Shown here: piece after piece, positions 14,822 to 23,458 of the stretch | Numbering within the stretch: position 1 is the stretch's first letter | How the letters are laid out: each line of letters begins with the position of its first letter | The notes under the pieces: generated by a model | Seen by the model: only the letters and a program-made list of their open reading frames with translations | The model's database searches: none | What the model was told of the DNA's origin: nothing | Program-made: the position numbers and the translations under genes | Source: an uncultured Lachnospiraceae bacterium | GTDB taxonomy: Bacteria > Bacillota > Clostridia > Lachnospirales > Lachnospiraceae | Length of the DNA stretch: 26,720 nucleotides | Assembly: GCA_910588775.1 (NCBI GenBank) | Contig: CAJURH010000031.1 | Coordinates: 1 to 26,720, forward strand | Direction of reading: 5' to 3'

Positions 14822-17800
14822 TCACGCCTTAATCCAACGTCTCATACATTCCATCAAGCGCTCTTCTTCCAACGGTTTTTTCATATGCTCGTTCATTCCC
14901 ACCTCCCGGCTGGCATGAATATCCTCCGCATAGGCATTTGCAGATATGGCCACAATGGGTATCAAAGCCGCGTCCCGCCGCCTTAGCTTCCGAATCTCCC
15001 TGGTCGCTTCATAGCCGCCCATTACTGGCATCTGAATATCCATAAAAATCAAGTCGTAGTAACCCTCTCCTCTTTCCTGAAAGATCCGAAGCGCCTCCTG
15101 GCCGTTTTCCGCGCATTCCACCGCCGCTCCCATTTCCTGAATGAAATCTGTGGCAATCTCCCGGTTGATTTCATTGTCCTCCACCAGAAGAATCCGTTTT
15201 CCCTCAAAAGACTCTCTGGAAGACACATTTTCCTGCGCGTCCACCTTCTCATACAGAGGAATTTCCTCTATTTCCTGTTGCTTTAATAACAGTGTCACCG
15301 TAAACTGCGATCCAGCCCCCAGCTTACTCTGCACACTAATATTTCCTCCCATCATACGGACAATGTTCTGGACAATGGTCATCCCCAGCCCTGTGCCTCC
15401 CACTTTGCTAATCCGGGAATCCTCCGCCCGGCTAAATGGGTCGAAGATTCTCTTCACAAATTCCTCGTCCATACCGATGCCATTATCCTGAAACACGAAA
15501 TCATAGCGTCCATAACCATATTCCTTCGTCTCGTTTTCGGAAACCATCAACTCCAGCATCCCACCAGAGGGCGTATATTTCACCGCATTTCCCAAAATAT
15601 TTATAAACACCTGCTGAAGCCATGCAGGATCCCCAATGACATTTACATGCTTCACTTGCAGAGGATGAATTTTCACTTCCTGGCCCTTTTCCAAGGCAGA
15701 GGGCAAAATATATTCCACCGCATTGTGTACAAATTCTGAGAGATTGAATTCTTCCTCAGCCAAGTCGATTTCCCCGGATTCTATCTGACTCATATCCAGA
15801 ACTTCATTGACCAGAGACAATAAGTGCTGACTGGATATCTTTATCTTATTTAGACAATCCAGCACCCTTTCGCGATTTTCCACATTGGTAATCGCTTTTG
15901 CCGTCATGCCGATAATTCCATTCATAGGCGTACGGATATCATGGCTCATCCTGGATAAAAACTCACTCTTAGAAGCGCTGGCGTGATTGGCCGCCTCGCA
16001 AGCCGCTTGGAGCGCCCGCTGTTCCCTGGCCTCCTTCTCCTTACTCTCCGTCACATCCTGCGACACATACACCGCTGTGCAGGGACGTCCTTCTGCATCC
16101 GTCTGCGCCAACACTGCATTGGAGCGTATCCAGCCATAATTTGTCAGGCCATATTCATCCCTACCCAACAGCTTGCGATACTCCACCGCCACATAAGGAC
16201 GGCCCTGTTCCAAGGTGCGGACCAGATTTTCCGTGCACATCACCTTTAAATAATTCTCCCGATCGTCGGGATGAATGAACTTATCTGCATAGATATGCAA
16301 CGCCTTTGTAAAATTTTGCTGGCTGCGCAAAACCTTTTCTACTTCCCTAAGCTGGGTTACGCTACTGAACGTATCCATCTCCAGATCTATATAGTAAGCG
16401 GCAAAGAACATGCTGCTCAAACTTCGGATAACATTCACTTTATCCTGCTCTTCCCTCAACCGTTTCTCTTCCTGATATTTCTCCTCTGTAATATCCCTTC
16501 CCAGCATATTCACCAATACCGTGTCTCCCGGACAAATATAGATGACATGCCATTCCACCCACCGCAGTGGCTCTTCATTCAGACAATATTGAAAAATCTC
16601 CTCAGAATAGCTCTTTACATCCACGGCCTTTCGACGCAAATGTTCCAAAGACAAGACGTGCCTTAATTCCTCCGCATCTTCCTGGCAAATATTCGATAAT
16701 TCCCGCTGCATATACTGGCTGTAATCTTCCTTATGGGTTTTCTGGATTCCGGTAAAGTCATTCAAAGAAATCCATTCGCATTGGCCCGTATCCAGATTAA
16801 CCGTATTCATCACGCTAAAACGCGACCGAAGAATCGCCGCCATCTGCATGTCCCGCTGGGTGTGAGACACTTCCTGGCGCATACGGTCATCCACATCCTG
16901 AACGGCCAAAACGGTATAGTTCTTCGTCTCCTGACTCTGGCCAAAATGGGCGATGACAGTTATATATCTATAGCCTTCCCCACTTTTTTGCAGACACACC
17001 AATTCCACCTTATGTTCCCCGGACTCTCTGGCATACAGCAAACTTTCCAGAGAAAACTTCTGTGCAAATTCTACTTGATATCCTGGATGGAGATTTTTCA
17101 CAATTCGAAAGTGCATCCACTCGTCCCACACCATCAGACAGGGTTCTAACCTTTCCTGCATATGGCCATCCATGCGGACAGGGTCCACCTCTCCAGTATG
17201 TAAATCAATGGCGTATATATCCGTATTTTCTTCACCTAATATACGTATAATCTCCTGACTGCGAATATTCAGGTCTTCCCAGGCCAGCCCCTCTCTTAAC
17301 ACATCATGAACATCCTTCACACACACCGTAGCCGTCTGGTTATCGTCCGTATAATCAAAATCCGGCACAATCTCCAGAATATTCCACCGAAAAATTTCTC
17401 CCATTTTTCTTCTATACGTGCATGTTAGAGCTTTTTTTCCACAATGAAGAGCGCCCCGTAGATGTTCCAGCCGAATAAATCGACGAAACCGCTCCAAATC
17501 TTGGGGATGGATATTCCCCATTTTTCCAAACTGCTCCATCCAAACAGAGAATTTATCTGACGCCTCCCACGAGGGCTGGGCCTCCATGCCCAATTTAACC
17601 ATATCGTACAAATCTTTCGTCAGGTTTACCCGTACGATTCTATGATAATTATAAGTGGTTGCCTCCATATGAGGAGTTATGGTGATTACAAAAGCCGGAA
17701 TATGCCCTTCCCACATAATCCTGGTTGCCACAATATCCACCGCCTTGCCAAAAGGGTGATCGTAACTGACAGATCTGCTCTCCGACTTATTGCCCATGAC

Positions 17801-17986
17801 CAACAACGGACAATGTCCACAGGAAGAAGACCAAAAATCGTGGCAGGCTTTCCCCATCTCCACATCCGGCGTTATCTCCCGCACCCGTCTGTTAAAATAC
17901 AGCAGTCCATGGTTATCTTCACGTATCACATATACGCCAGTTTTCTGCATGGCATTCAAAATATTTTCATAATCCCTGATCTCCAC
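14822..17986 (-). CDS. Hybrid sensor histidine kinase with PAS-type sensors and C-terminal receiver
   Basis: 1054 residues. Start is GTG (17984-17986) with AAGGGGGTG 7 bases upstream, 12 bases after the cbiZ stop. No membrane segment or signal peptide is apparent, so the protein is probably cytoplasmic. The N-terminal PAS-like part has Cys48 and a CGHCPL motif (Cys56, Cys59). Two or three more PAS/PAC-like regions follow (QDVDDRMR, GRDITEEKYQEE and VSQDVTESKEKE mark their ends). Then HisKA with H-box SRMSHDIRTPMNG (His682), HATPase with NILGNAVKYTP, DNGIGMD and GGTGLGM, and a receiver (ILLVEDNEIN) with phospho-acceptor Asp983 in MDIQMPVMGG. There is no HPt domain or output domain, so phosphate must go to a partner elsewhere. 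It is the last gene of the corrinoid salvage operon. Confidence 0.93.
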   Translation of the reverse strand: MEIRDYENILNAMQKTGVYVIREDNHGLLYFNRRVREITPDVEMGKACHDFWSSSCGHCPLLVMGNKSESRSVSYDHPFGKAVDIVATRIMWEGHIPAFVITITPHMEATTYNYHRIVRVNLTKDLYDMVKLGMEAQPSWEASDKFSVWMEQFGKMGNIHPQDLERFRRFIRLEHLRGALHCGKKALTCTYRRKMGEIFRWNILEIVPDFDYTDDNQTATVCVKDVHDVLREGLAWEDLNIRSQEIIRILGEENTDIYAIDLHTGEVDPVRMDGHMQERLEPCLMVWDEWMHFRIVKNLHPGYQVEFAQKFSLESLLYARESGEHKVELVCLQKSGEGYRYITVIAHFGQSQETKNYTVLAVQDVDDRMRQEVSHTQRDMQMAAILRSRFSVMNTVNLDTGQCEWISLNDFTGIQKTHKEDYSQYMQRELSNICQEDAEELRHVLSLEHLRRKAVDVKSYSEEIFQYCLNEEPLRWVEWHVIYICPGDTVLVNMLGRDITEEKYQEEKRLREEQDKVNVIRSLSSMFFAAYYIDLEMDTFSSVTQLREVEKVLRSQQNFTKALHIYADKFIHPDDRENYLKVMCTENLVRTLEQGRPYVAVEYRKLLGRDEYGLTNYGWIRSNAVLAQTDAEGRPCTAVYVSQDVTESKEKEAREQRALQAACEAANHASASKSEFLSRMSHDIRTPMNGIIGMTAKAITNVENRERVLDCLNKIKISSQHLLSLVNEVLDMSQIESGEIDLAEEEFNLSEFVHNAVEYILPSALEKGQEVKIHPLQVKHVNVIGDPAWLQQVFINILGNAVKYTPSGGMLELMVSENETKEYGYGRYDFVFQDNGIGMDEEFVKRIFDPFSRAEDSRISKVGGTGLGMTIVQNIVRMMGGNISVQSKLGAGSQFTVTLLLKQQEIEEIPLYEKVDAQENVSSRESFEGKRILLVEDNEINREIATDFIQEMGAAVECAENGQEALRIFQERGEGYYDLIFMDIQMPVMGGYEATREIRKLRRRDAALIPIVAISANAYAEDIHASREVGMNEHMKKPLEEERLMECMRRWIKA

Positions 17987-17998
17987 AAATACACCCCC

Positions 17999-19066
17999 TT
18001 ATTCAAGAAGCGGCAGCAGTCCAGCTATATATTTTTGAATCATCCACGGAACAGCTGAATCCTTTGGTATCTTCTCCTGACTGAAATCCGCCATTCCAGC
18101 CATTTCCAAAAGGCGACTTCCCACCCGCCAGGCTTCCTGCGGCTGCAAAAGCCCCCAATCCAACTGGTCCATAAGATGTGCATACAACGAAGTGCAAGTC
18201 ACCAACTGTTCCCCCGTTTTTATGCCATCCAATCGGTTCTCGAATGCAAACCTAGGCGTACATTCCCTTTTTTCTGCTTCCATTTTCTCTCTATACGCGC
18301 TCCACAGCTTATCTTCCGTAACGCCAAACCTGTCCATGCGCCGGATGATGTTATGCTGGAACGCAGGCCCCAGTTCCGTCTGCAGAAACAAAGCCTCTTT
18401 CACGGCTTTTTTCACCGTTTTCCCGATATATTCGCCCAATTTACTGTGATGTCCCGCATCCGTCAGCCTTTGCTTATAAGACGTATTGCACACCACAATA
18501 ACTCCGTCCGTTCCAGAACCTGTGGCCAGTCCCCTGGAATAACGACTGGGAGCCAGAAGTTCCTGAATAGCCGCAACTTTCGCCTCCGTGCAGGAAGCCA
18601 ACGCCTTAACCAGCGTCCCATCGGGAAGATTGGCGTCTATATGAAGAATAATGTTGATGGTGCCTGGTTTCTCGCTGTGGACAGCCGTATCTCCGATGCG
18701 GCCTCCATTACCCTGGATTCCGCCAGTCACAATAGCAGTCACGGTGAAATTCTCATGCTCCATAGCCTGAATGGACACGTTATCCATACTGGCGGCCGTA
18801 CACAATCCTGTGCATTTCTCCGGGTCCAAGCCCATATCTTCCTCCGCGATAATATCCAGATGCTCCCGATATGTATCCGCCCTCAGATTAAATTGTATGC
18901 CTGGACCAGGGTTTCCGTCATTATTAAAAACAGCCTGAAGATCCGTCCTGCACCCGCCATGATTTAATCCGGTGCTCAGAACCTTTCGCGGCCCTCGAAA
19001 ATAGAGAACCAAAGACTTCTTATAATAATGAAGCTCATCCCCGCACGCCAGTTGATATTTCTTCAT
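17999..19066 (-). CDS. cbiZ: Adenosylcobinamide amidohydrolase (CbiZ family)
   Basis: 355 residues. CbiZ removes the aminopropanol side chain from adenosylcobinamide (or some cobamides) to give adenosylcobyric acid, which re-enters cobamide synthesis. Family blocks seen: STGLNHGG near residue 31, CTAASMDN, TAIVTGGIQGNGGRIGD, GTINIILHIDANL, CTEAKVAAIQEL and TGSGTDGVIVV. Roughly the first 230 residues are the CbiZ core; about 120 residues follow (IIRRMDRFGV to the end), an extension I do not recognise. ATG at 19066 has AAAGGCGGG upstream and lies 16 bases after the btuD stop. Location with btuFCD supports cobinamide/cobamide salvage. Confidence 0.88.
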   Translation of the reverse strand: MKKYQLACGDELHYYKKSLVLYFRGPRKVLSTGLNHGGCRTDLQAVFNNDGNPGPGIQFNLRADTYREHLDIIAEEDMGLDPEKCTGLCTAASMDNVSIQAMEHENFTVTAIVTGGIQGNGGRIGDTAVHSEKPGTINIILHIDANLPDGTLVKALASCTEAKVAAIQELLAPSRYSRGLATGSGTDGVIVVCNTSYKQRLTDAGHHSKLGEYIGKTVKKAVKEALFLQTELGPAFQHNIIRRMDRFGVTEDKLWSAYREKMEAEKRECTPRFAFENRLDGIKTGEQLVTCTSLYAHLMDQLDWGLLQPQEAWRVGSRLLEMAGMADFSQEKIPKDSAVPWMIQKYIAGLLPLLE

Positions 19067-19082
19067 CTTTTCCCGCCTTTCC

Positions 19083-20336
19083 TTATTCGCCCATATCTTT
19101 TAAAATACTCAGAAACTCATCGTTATCTCCAATATACCTTATTTTCTTCGTTTTTTCCAGTTCTTCCAACTGCCGAACCAATTCACCGTCTGTATAATCG
19201 TTGCTCAGAGCATTTTTGTGAAAATAAATCTTGCCTGAAACCGTTTCCAACCCATGCAGATTGGCAACATTGCTGATTCCAAAGGGAACATCCGCCACCA
19301 TAATCATGTCCGCGTCCTCCATCAGCTTCAGATTCTCTTTCTGCTTATCTTCCGTAACTGGAGTAAACGGCTCTATCTCCACGCAGGAAATACCCAATTC
19401 CCGGCAGATTTTCCAGTCTTCGCTTCCCTCGTTCAAAACGCCCGCTGTGATGCGGTATCCTCTTGCATCCAGCTCTTCAATCAGACGCACGGCTCCCGTA
19501 GCTCCACAGATAACATGTATCCGCTTGGAAACAGCCGCTTTCTTCTCCTCCATCACACGGATGGGTATAATCTCCGGTTTGTGAAACAGAGGATTTTCCC
19601 GAATCATCAATTTCATCTGATACAAAGATTCCATATTCTTACGGTTAATCACTTCCCGGGGGCTTCCATCCACGGAAACCATACCATCCTGCAGCATAAT
19701 CATCCGTTTACAAAACCGGGAAGCCATGTTGATGTCGTGGAGCACCGCCAACACCGTCATATGTTCCTCTTGATTTAGCTTGGTAATCAGCTCCATCACC
19801 TCAATCTGGTGATGCACGTCTAGCGCCGACGTGGGCTCATCCAGCAGAATAATCCTTGGCTTCTGAGCAATGGCCCGGGCCAGAATCACCCGCTGGCGCT
19901 CGCCGCCGCTAAGCTCATTGTAATATCTCCTGCGAAAAATCTCCGTGTTGGTGGCCTGCATGGCTTCTTCGACAATTTCGTAATCCTCTTGCCCTTCTTT
20001 TTTCCGGAACCCCAGATAGGGATTTCTCCCCATCATGATAATGTCTTCCACCGTAAAATCATACTCTACGTGGTACGACTGAGGAACAACCGCCACCATT
20101 CGCGCCCGCTCGCGGCTTTTCAGAGAGGAGTTTTCTTTTCCACAAATGGAAATATTTCCGCGCTTCAAAGGTAGAAGCCCGGAAATACATTTAATTAATG
20201 TGGATTTTCCTGTTCCGTTGGACCCAATCAGCCCTGCAAATTCGCCCTCCCGGACAGACATGGTTACGTCTTTTAAGATTTCCCGTTCTCCATATCCGGC
20301 AGCCACATGATGAAATTCCAAAATCTCGCCACTCAT
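19083..20336 (-). CDS. btuD: Corrinoid ABC transporter ATP-binding protein with C-terminal extra domain
   Basis: 417 residues from the ATG at 20336, which overlaps the btuC stop as ATGA; the longer open frame upstream is a shadow over btuC. Residues 1-255 are a FecE/BtuD-type ATPase: Walker A GSNGTGKST (38-46), VVPQSYHVEYDFTVEDIIMMGRNPYLG, signature LSGGERQRV, Walker B IILLDEPTSALD and the switch His in VLHDINMA. About 145 residues follow (from KRIHVICGATGA near 272) that look like a Rossmann-type fold with EGSEDWKICRELGI and ADMIMVADVPFG. Some clostridial and archaeal cobalamin transport ATPases carry a similar tail, whose role is unclear to me. With BtuC and BtuF it forms the importer. Confidence 0.9.
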   Translation of the reverse strand: MSGEILEFHHVAAGYGEREILKDVTMSVREGEFAGLIGSNGTGKSTLIKCISGLLPLKRGNISICGKENSSLKSRERARMVAVVPQSYHVEYDFTVEDIIMMGRNPYLGFRKKEGQEDYEIVEEAMQATNTEIFRRRYYNELSGGERQRVILARAIAQKPRIILLDEPTSALDVHHQIEVMELITKLNQEEHMTVLAVLHDINMASRFCKRMIMLQDGMVSVDGSPREVINRKNMESLYQMKLMIRENPLFHKPEIIPIRVMEEKKAAVSKRIHVICGATGAVRLIEELDARGYRITAGVLNEGSEDWKICRELGISCVEIEPFTPVTEDKQKENLKLMEDADMIMVADVPFGISNVANLHGLETVSGKIYFHKNALSNDYTDGELVRQLEELEKTKKIRYIGDNDEFLSILKDMGE

Positions 20337-21376
20337 GACAGTTCCCCTCCTCTCTTCATCCTGCCAAGCAGGTAAATGAAAAATGGACCTCCGCAAAGAG
20401 AAGTGATAATCCCCACCGGAATTTCCCACACGGCAATGCTTCTGGCCACCGTATCGCAAATAATCAGGAAAGTTCCGCCAAAAACCAAAGACAGCGGCAT
20501 CAGAATCCGGTGTTTTGGGCCGGTGACCATGCGAACCACATGGGGAACCACCAGACCCACAAAGCCAATAATCCCCGTTACGGAAATCACCGCCGCTGTG
20601 ATAATCGTGGAAGCAAATAGAACTTTTTTCTTCAGAAACTCCACATTCACGCCCAACTGAATAGCCGCATCCTCTCCCGTCAACATAATGTCCAGTTCCC
20701 TGCATGTGGTAAAAAGGATGACAAGTCCCACAACGCAATAAGGAAACGCACTCCCAATCTGGCTCCATCCTTTCCCATTCAGGCTGCCCATGGTCCAGAA
20801 CATAATCTGGTCCATACTTTGTTTATTCATAATCATTATTATGGACATAGCCGCTGAGAGCGTCTGACTCATGGCAATGCCCGACAAAAGCAGCGTGGAT
20901 ACCGGCACCTTTTTGCCAACTCTTGAAATATTATACACCAGTATAATAGTAAGAAAAGCCCCTGCGAACGCCAGCAAAGTCGTCCCGCTCATCCCCAGAA
21001 ATCCACTGTCAAAATGCAGAACAATCCCAATAGCAGCGCCCAGGGCCGCCCCGGAGGACACACCCAGGACAAAAGGATCTGCCATAGGGTTCTTAAATAT
21101 TCCTTGAAACCCAGCTCCACACACCGCCAGAGAAGCGCCCGCCAGAAATCCCAACGCTACCCTGGGAAGGCGTACATTGCGAATAATCGTAATACTGCCG
21201 TCCGAAATCCCCTCCATACTTATATCCAAATGCAAAATCTCATGAAAAAGGATACGATTGGCGTCCTGAAATGAAATGGATGCCACACCGGTCACCGTGC
21301 ATACATACATGATAGCCAAACACGCGACAATGGACATAAAAATTGCCCACTTTCTGCTTATTCCCGTTCTTTTCAT
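20333..21376 (-). CDS. btuC: Corrinoid ABC transporter permease (FecCD/BtuC family)
   Basis: 347 residues with about ten hydrophobic segments. Typical blocks are LRNVRLPR-like IIRNVRLPRVALGFLAGASLAVCGAGFQ, NPMADPFVLGVSSGAALGAA, LLLSGIAMSQ, FWTMGSLNGKGW and TGIIGFVGLVVPHVVRMVTGPKHR, which is the cytoplasmic L-loop contacting BtuD. The family imports vitamin B12, siderophores or heme; the neighbouring cbiZ and the BtuF-like binding protein argue for corrinoids. The start is 14 bases after the btuF stop and its stop overlaps btuD by 4 bases, so the subunits are probably translated together. Confidence 0.92.
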   Translation of the reverse strand: MKRTGISRKWAIFMSIVACLAIMYVCTVTGVASISFQDANRILFHEILHLDISMEGISDGSITIIRNVRLPRVALGFLAGASLAVCGAGFQGIFKNPMADPFVLGVSSGAALGAAIGIVLHFDSGFLGMSGTTLLAFAGAFLTIILVYNISRVGKKVPVSTLLLSGIAMSQTLSAAMSIIMIMNKQSMDQIMFWTMGSLNGKGWSQIGSAFPYCVVGLVILFTTCRELDIMLTGEDAAIQLGVNVEFLKKKVLFASTIITAAVISVTGIIGFVGLVVPHVVRMVTGPKHRILMPLSLVFGGTFLIICDTVARSIAVWEIPVGIITSLCGGPFFIYLLGRMKRGGELS

Positions 21377-21390
21377 CTGTTCATCTCACT

Positions 21391-22401
21391 CTACTGAAAC
21401 AAATCCGGATAAATCTGCTCTGCCAAAAGCCGCATGCCCTCCACTACGCGGGGACTTGGCCTCTGTACCACATCCGCTTCCTCCGAAAGCGCCTCATAGA
21501 AAATAATATTGTCATTCTTAATACATTCCAGCTCATTTAACCCGGCAGTCTTTTTTATCTCTTCCGGCGTGGAATACAGTGAAAGATAAATGTCCGGATT
21601 TTTCTCAATAATTGCCTCCACTGAAATCTGCGGGTATGCCTCTTCTGTATCGGCAGCAATATTATTTACACCCATCTTGTCCAGCATATCAGCCAGCAGG
21701 GAACCCGGCCCCGCGCTGTAGAAAGAACCTATATCCACAAATACCGACTTTGGCGCCTTAACGGAAGCCACCGTATCCTGCAGTTCCTTCAAATCCGCTT
21801 TCATGGAATCCGTCAATTCCTTGGCCTTCTCATTCAAATTCAAAATCTGACCCGCTTGCAAAATCACATCCTGCACTTCCTCCACACTGTTTGCGGAAAA
21901 CACAACCGTCTTAGCTCCTGTGGACTCCACCTGCTCTTTGATACTGTCATCTATATAATCGGAAGCGAAAATCACATCCGGTTCCATCGAAAGAATCAGT
22001 TCTGTATTGGGCGAAGTGTATGTGCCAATGGATTCCACCTCAGAAGCCTCCTCCGGATATGAACAGTAATCCGTTCTACCCTTCACCCGATCTCCAGCTC
22101 CCAGTGCAAACAAAATCTCTGTATCCGCTGGCGCCAGAGAAACCACCCGCTCCGGTTCCTTCTGGATGGTCACTTCATTTCCAAGGCTGTCTGTTATCGT
22201 AAGTGGATACTTGGTCCTGTCCCCCTCTTTTACCTGCTGTTCGTCTTCCTGCGTTTTATTTTCCTCCACCTGGGATTCGTCTGCAGTTTCCTGGCTGCCC
22301 TTCACATCCTCTTTTTTCTCATTTCCTCCACATCCGGTCATGATTGCCATGGCCAATGTCATAAGAAGAGAAAACAGCATCATCTTCCGTCTTTTATCCA
22401 T
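21391..22401 (-). CDS. btuF: Corrinoid-binding lipoprotein (BtuF family)
   Basis: 336 residues. The N-terminus MDKRRK, a hydrophobic stretch and MTGC give a lipoprotein signal with Cys24 as the lipidated residue. An acidic, Glu/Gln-rich linker (about 27-62) precedes the periplasmic-binding fold: PERVVSLAPADTEILFALGAGDRVKGRTDYCSYP, SIGTYTSPNTELIL, EPDVIFAS, and a C-terminal lobe with IYLSLYS and QRPSPRVVEGMRLLAEQI. The LAPADTEILFALGAG/TDYC pattern is typical of BtuF rather than siderophore proteins. It captures corrinoids outside the membrane for BtuCD. ATG at 22401 has AAAGGATAAGGG upstream. It is the first gene of the operon. Confidence 0.9.
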   Translation of the reverse strand: MDKRRKMMLFSLLMTLAMAIMTGCGGNEKKEDVKGSQETADESQVEENKTQEDEQQVKEGDRTKYPLTITDSLGNEVTIQKEPERVVSLAPADTEILFALGAGDRVKGRTDYCSYPEEASEVESIGTYTSPNTELILSMEPDVIFASDYIDDSIKEQVESTGAKTVVFSANSVEEVQDVILQAGQILNLNEKAKELTDSMKADLKELQDTVASVKAPKSVFVDIGSFYSAGPGSLLADMLDKMGVNNIAADTEEAYPQISVEAIIEKNPDIYLSLYSTPEEIKKTAGLNELECIKNDNIIFYEALSEEADVVQRPSPRVVEGMRLLAEQIYPDLFQ

Positions 22402-22485
22402 GTAGTCCCTTATCCTTTCTGCATATTCCTATGCGCACAACTTAACAATACAGCCCGCCTGTCCTGAAGTATGTTTGAAAAATTT

Positions 22486-22540
22486 ACATAGAAAAACCAC
22501 TTCTGAACTTTGATAAGCTGCAGAGTGGCATTTTCTATGT
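22486..22540 (-). promoter_or_regulatory. 55-base hairpin in the btuF leader
   Basis: Minus strand: ACATAGAAAA, then GCCACT and CTG, a 15-base loop, CAG, AGTGGT and TTTTCTATGT. The outer 10 pairs are perfect and the inner 9 include one G-U pair and two single-base bulges. The T5 run and following AAATTTTT resemble a terminator, so it may attenuate transcription into btuF. Confidence 0.55.
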
Positions 22541-22589
22541 TCATTCTTCAACTGTAACCCGTGTGAGCGGTCATTCCTTTTACTATCTT

Positions 22590-22618
22590 ACTATAACATA
22601 TCTGACAGTAAGATTCAA
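22590..22618 (-). promoter_or_regulatory. Sigma-A promoter of the btuFCD-cbiZ-kinase operon
   Basis: Minus strand TTGAAT (22613-22618), 17-base spacer, TATAGT (22590-22595). Start would be near 22583, about 180 bases before the btuF ATG. Confidence 0.6.
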
Positions 22619-22671
22619 GCAATTTTTATAATAATTATGGTAAAATTTCATCATTTATTGTAACTTTTTAC

Positions 22672-22685
22672 TGTGAAAATTCACA
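22672..22685. promoter_or_regulatory. Operator-like inverted repeat TGTGA-N4-TCACA
   Basis: TGTGAAAATTCACA has 6-base arms with a 2-base centre and lies 54 bases upstream of the btuF -35. The TGTGA...TCACA arms resemble CRP/FNR-family sites, but with a 4-base rather than the usual CRP 6-base spacer. Confidence 0.35.
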
Positions 22686-22759
22686 CCCAAACAGACGACA
22701 TACTTCAATGATTCCAAACGTGCCTGCGCAACTCTCATTAATATGGCAGCAGACTTGCC

Positions 22760-23404
22760 CTACAGCCGCATTCTCTCTCTCTTCTTCATTAAGAGATCTT
22801 CCTTAAACACATAAGATCGGATAGCTGACTCCATATTATCCGTCAAATTCACAAACCTACATCCATAACCCATCATCCTATCCCGGCTGAAGTTTCCTTT
22901 TCCCTCATAAGGCTGCCTGCGAAGCACTTCACATTCCAGGCGCATCGGCTTGGACAACCGCCTGAACAAAAAAGAAAACCTGTCCCCTTCTGCAAAAATA
23001 TGTTCAGATACACAAAAAAGACCTCCAGCGCTGATATCCTGAATCGTAGCATCCACACTAATCTTCTCACCCACTGTATCCACAGTCTGAATGGAAATAG
23101 GAATAATCTGGCGGATTTTCAAATCATTCCTCCGCTGCACTGCACCCTCTTCTTCCCCCAGGATACATTTTACAGTCAAACCCATTGACAAACGCTTGTA
23201 ATCTTTTAGCTTACATTTATAAGTAATCAAGCCTTTCATATCGTCATAAAATACTACGCTCACATTTTCCCAGGACCCATTCATTATTTCTTCCGGAAAA
23301 ATCAGGGTTATATCCTCATTCCTCGCCTGAACGGCTACATCACAGATATGTTCATGTTCCATATTATATATACTTGCTTTTTTCCATTTGTTAAACTGGG
23401 GCAC
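22760..23404 (-). CDS. PilZ-domain protein, YcgR/MotI-like
   Basis: 214 residues. The start is GTG (23402-23404), decided by a perfect AGGAGGT (23412-23418) 7 bases upstream. Residues 1-88 form a YcgR-N-like domain and about 89-205 a PilZ domain: QRRNDLKIR (90-98) and DISAGGL (the DxSxxG motif). In the RxxxR c-di-GMP motif the second Arg position is Lys96, which may weaken binding. B. subtilis MotI (YpfA), of the same length and architecture, binds c-di-GMP and brakes the flagellar motor. Neighbouring glycosyltransferases fit a motility or surface locus. No flagellar structural gene is in the window. Confidence 0.85.
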   Translation of the reverse strand: MPQFNKWKKASIYNMEHEHICDVAVQARNEDITLIFPEEIMNGSWENVSVVFYDDMKGLITYKCKLKDYKRLSMGLTVKCILGEEEGAVQRRNDLKIRQIIPISIQTVDTVGEKISVDATIQDISAGGLFCVSEHIFAEGDRFSFLFRRLSKPMRLECEVLRRQPYEGKGNFSRDRMMGYGCRFVNLTDNMESAIRSYVFKEDLLMKKRERMRL

Positions 23405-23458
23405 GGATCCAACCTCCTTCTTAAACTTCCATATAAGTCTATCACCTAAACTATACCA

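Larger units (their letters stand above)
22402..22759 (-). other. Leader and upstream region of the corrinoid operon
   Basis: 358 bases without a gene. From the PilZ gene toward btuF it holds an inverted repeat (22672-22685), a promoter (22590-22618), a long hairpin (22486-22540) and the btuF ribosome site. The predicted leader is about 180 bases. I looked for a cobalamin riboswitch (B12 box and GGGAA/GGTG core) and did not recognise one. Confidence 0.55.

Noticed and set aside
20337..20768. Longer N-terminus for btuD (144 extra residues)
   Set aside because: The extra part overlaps btuC in another frame and has no domain features; the ATG at 20336 with the ATGA overlap gives the normal ATPase start.
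22402..22620. Cobalamin riboswitch before btuF
   Set aside because: GCCACT occurs, but it lies in a simple hairpin and the rest of the B12 core was not found; left for a covariance-model test.
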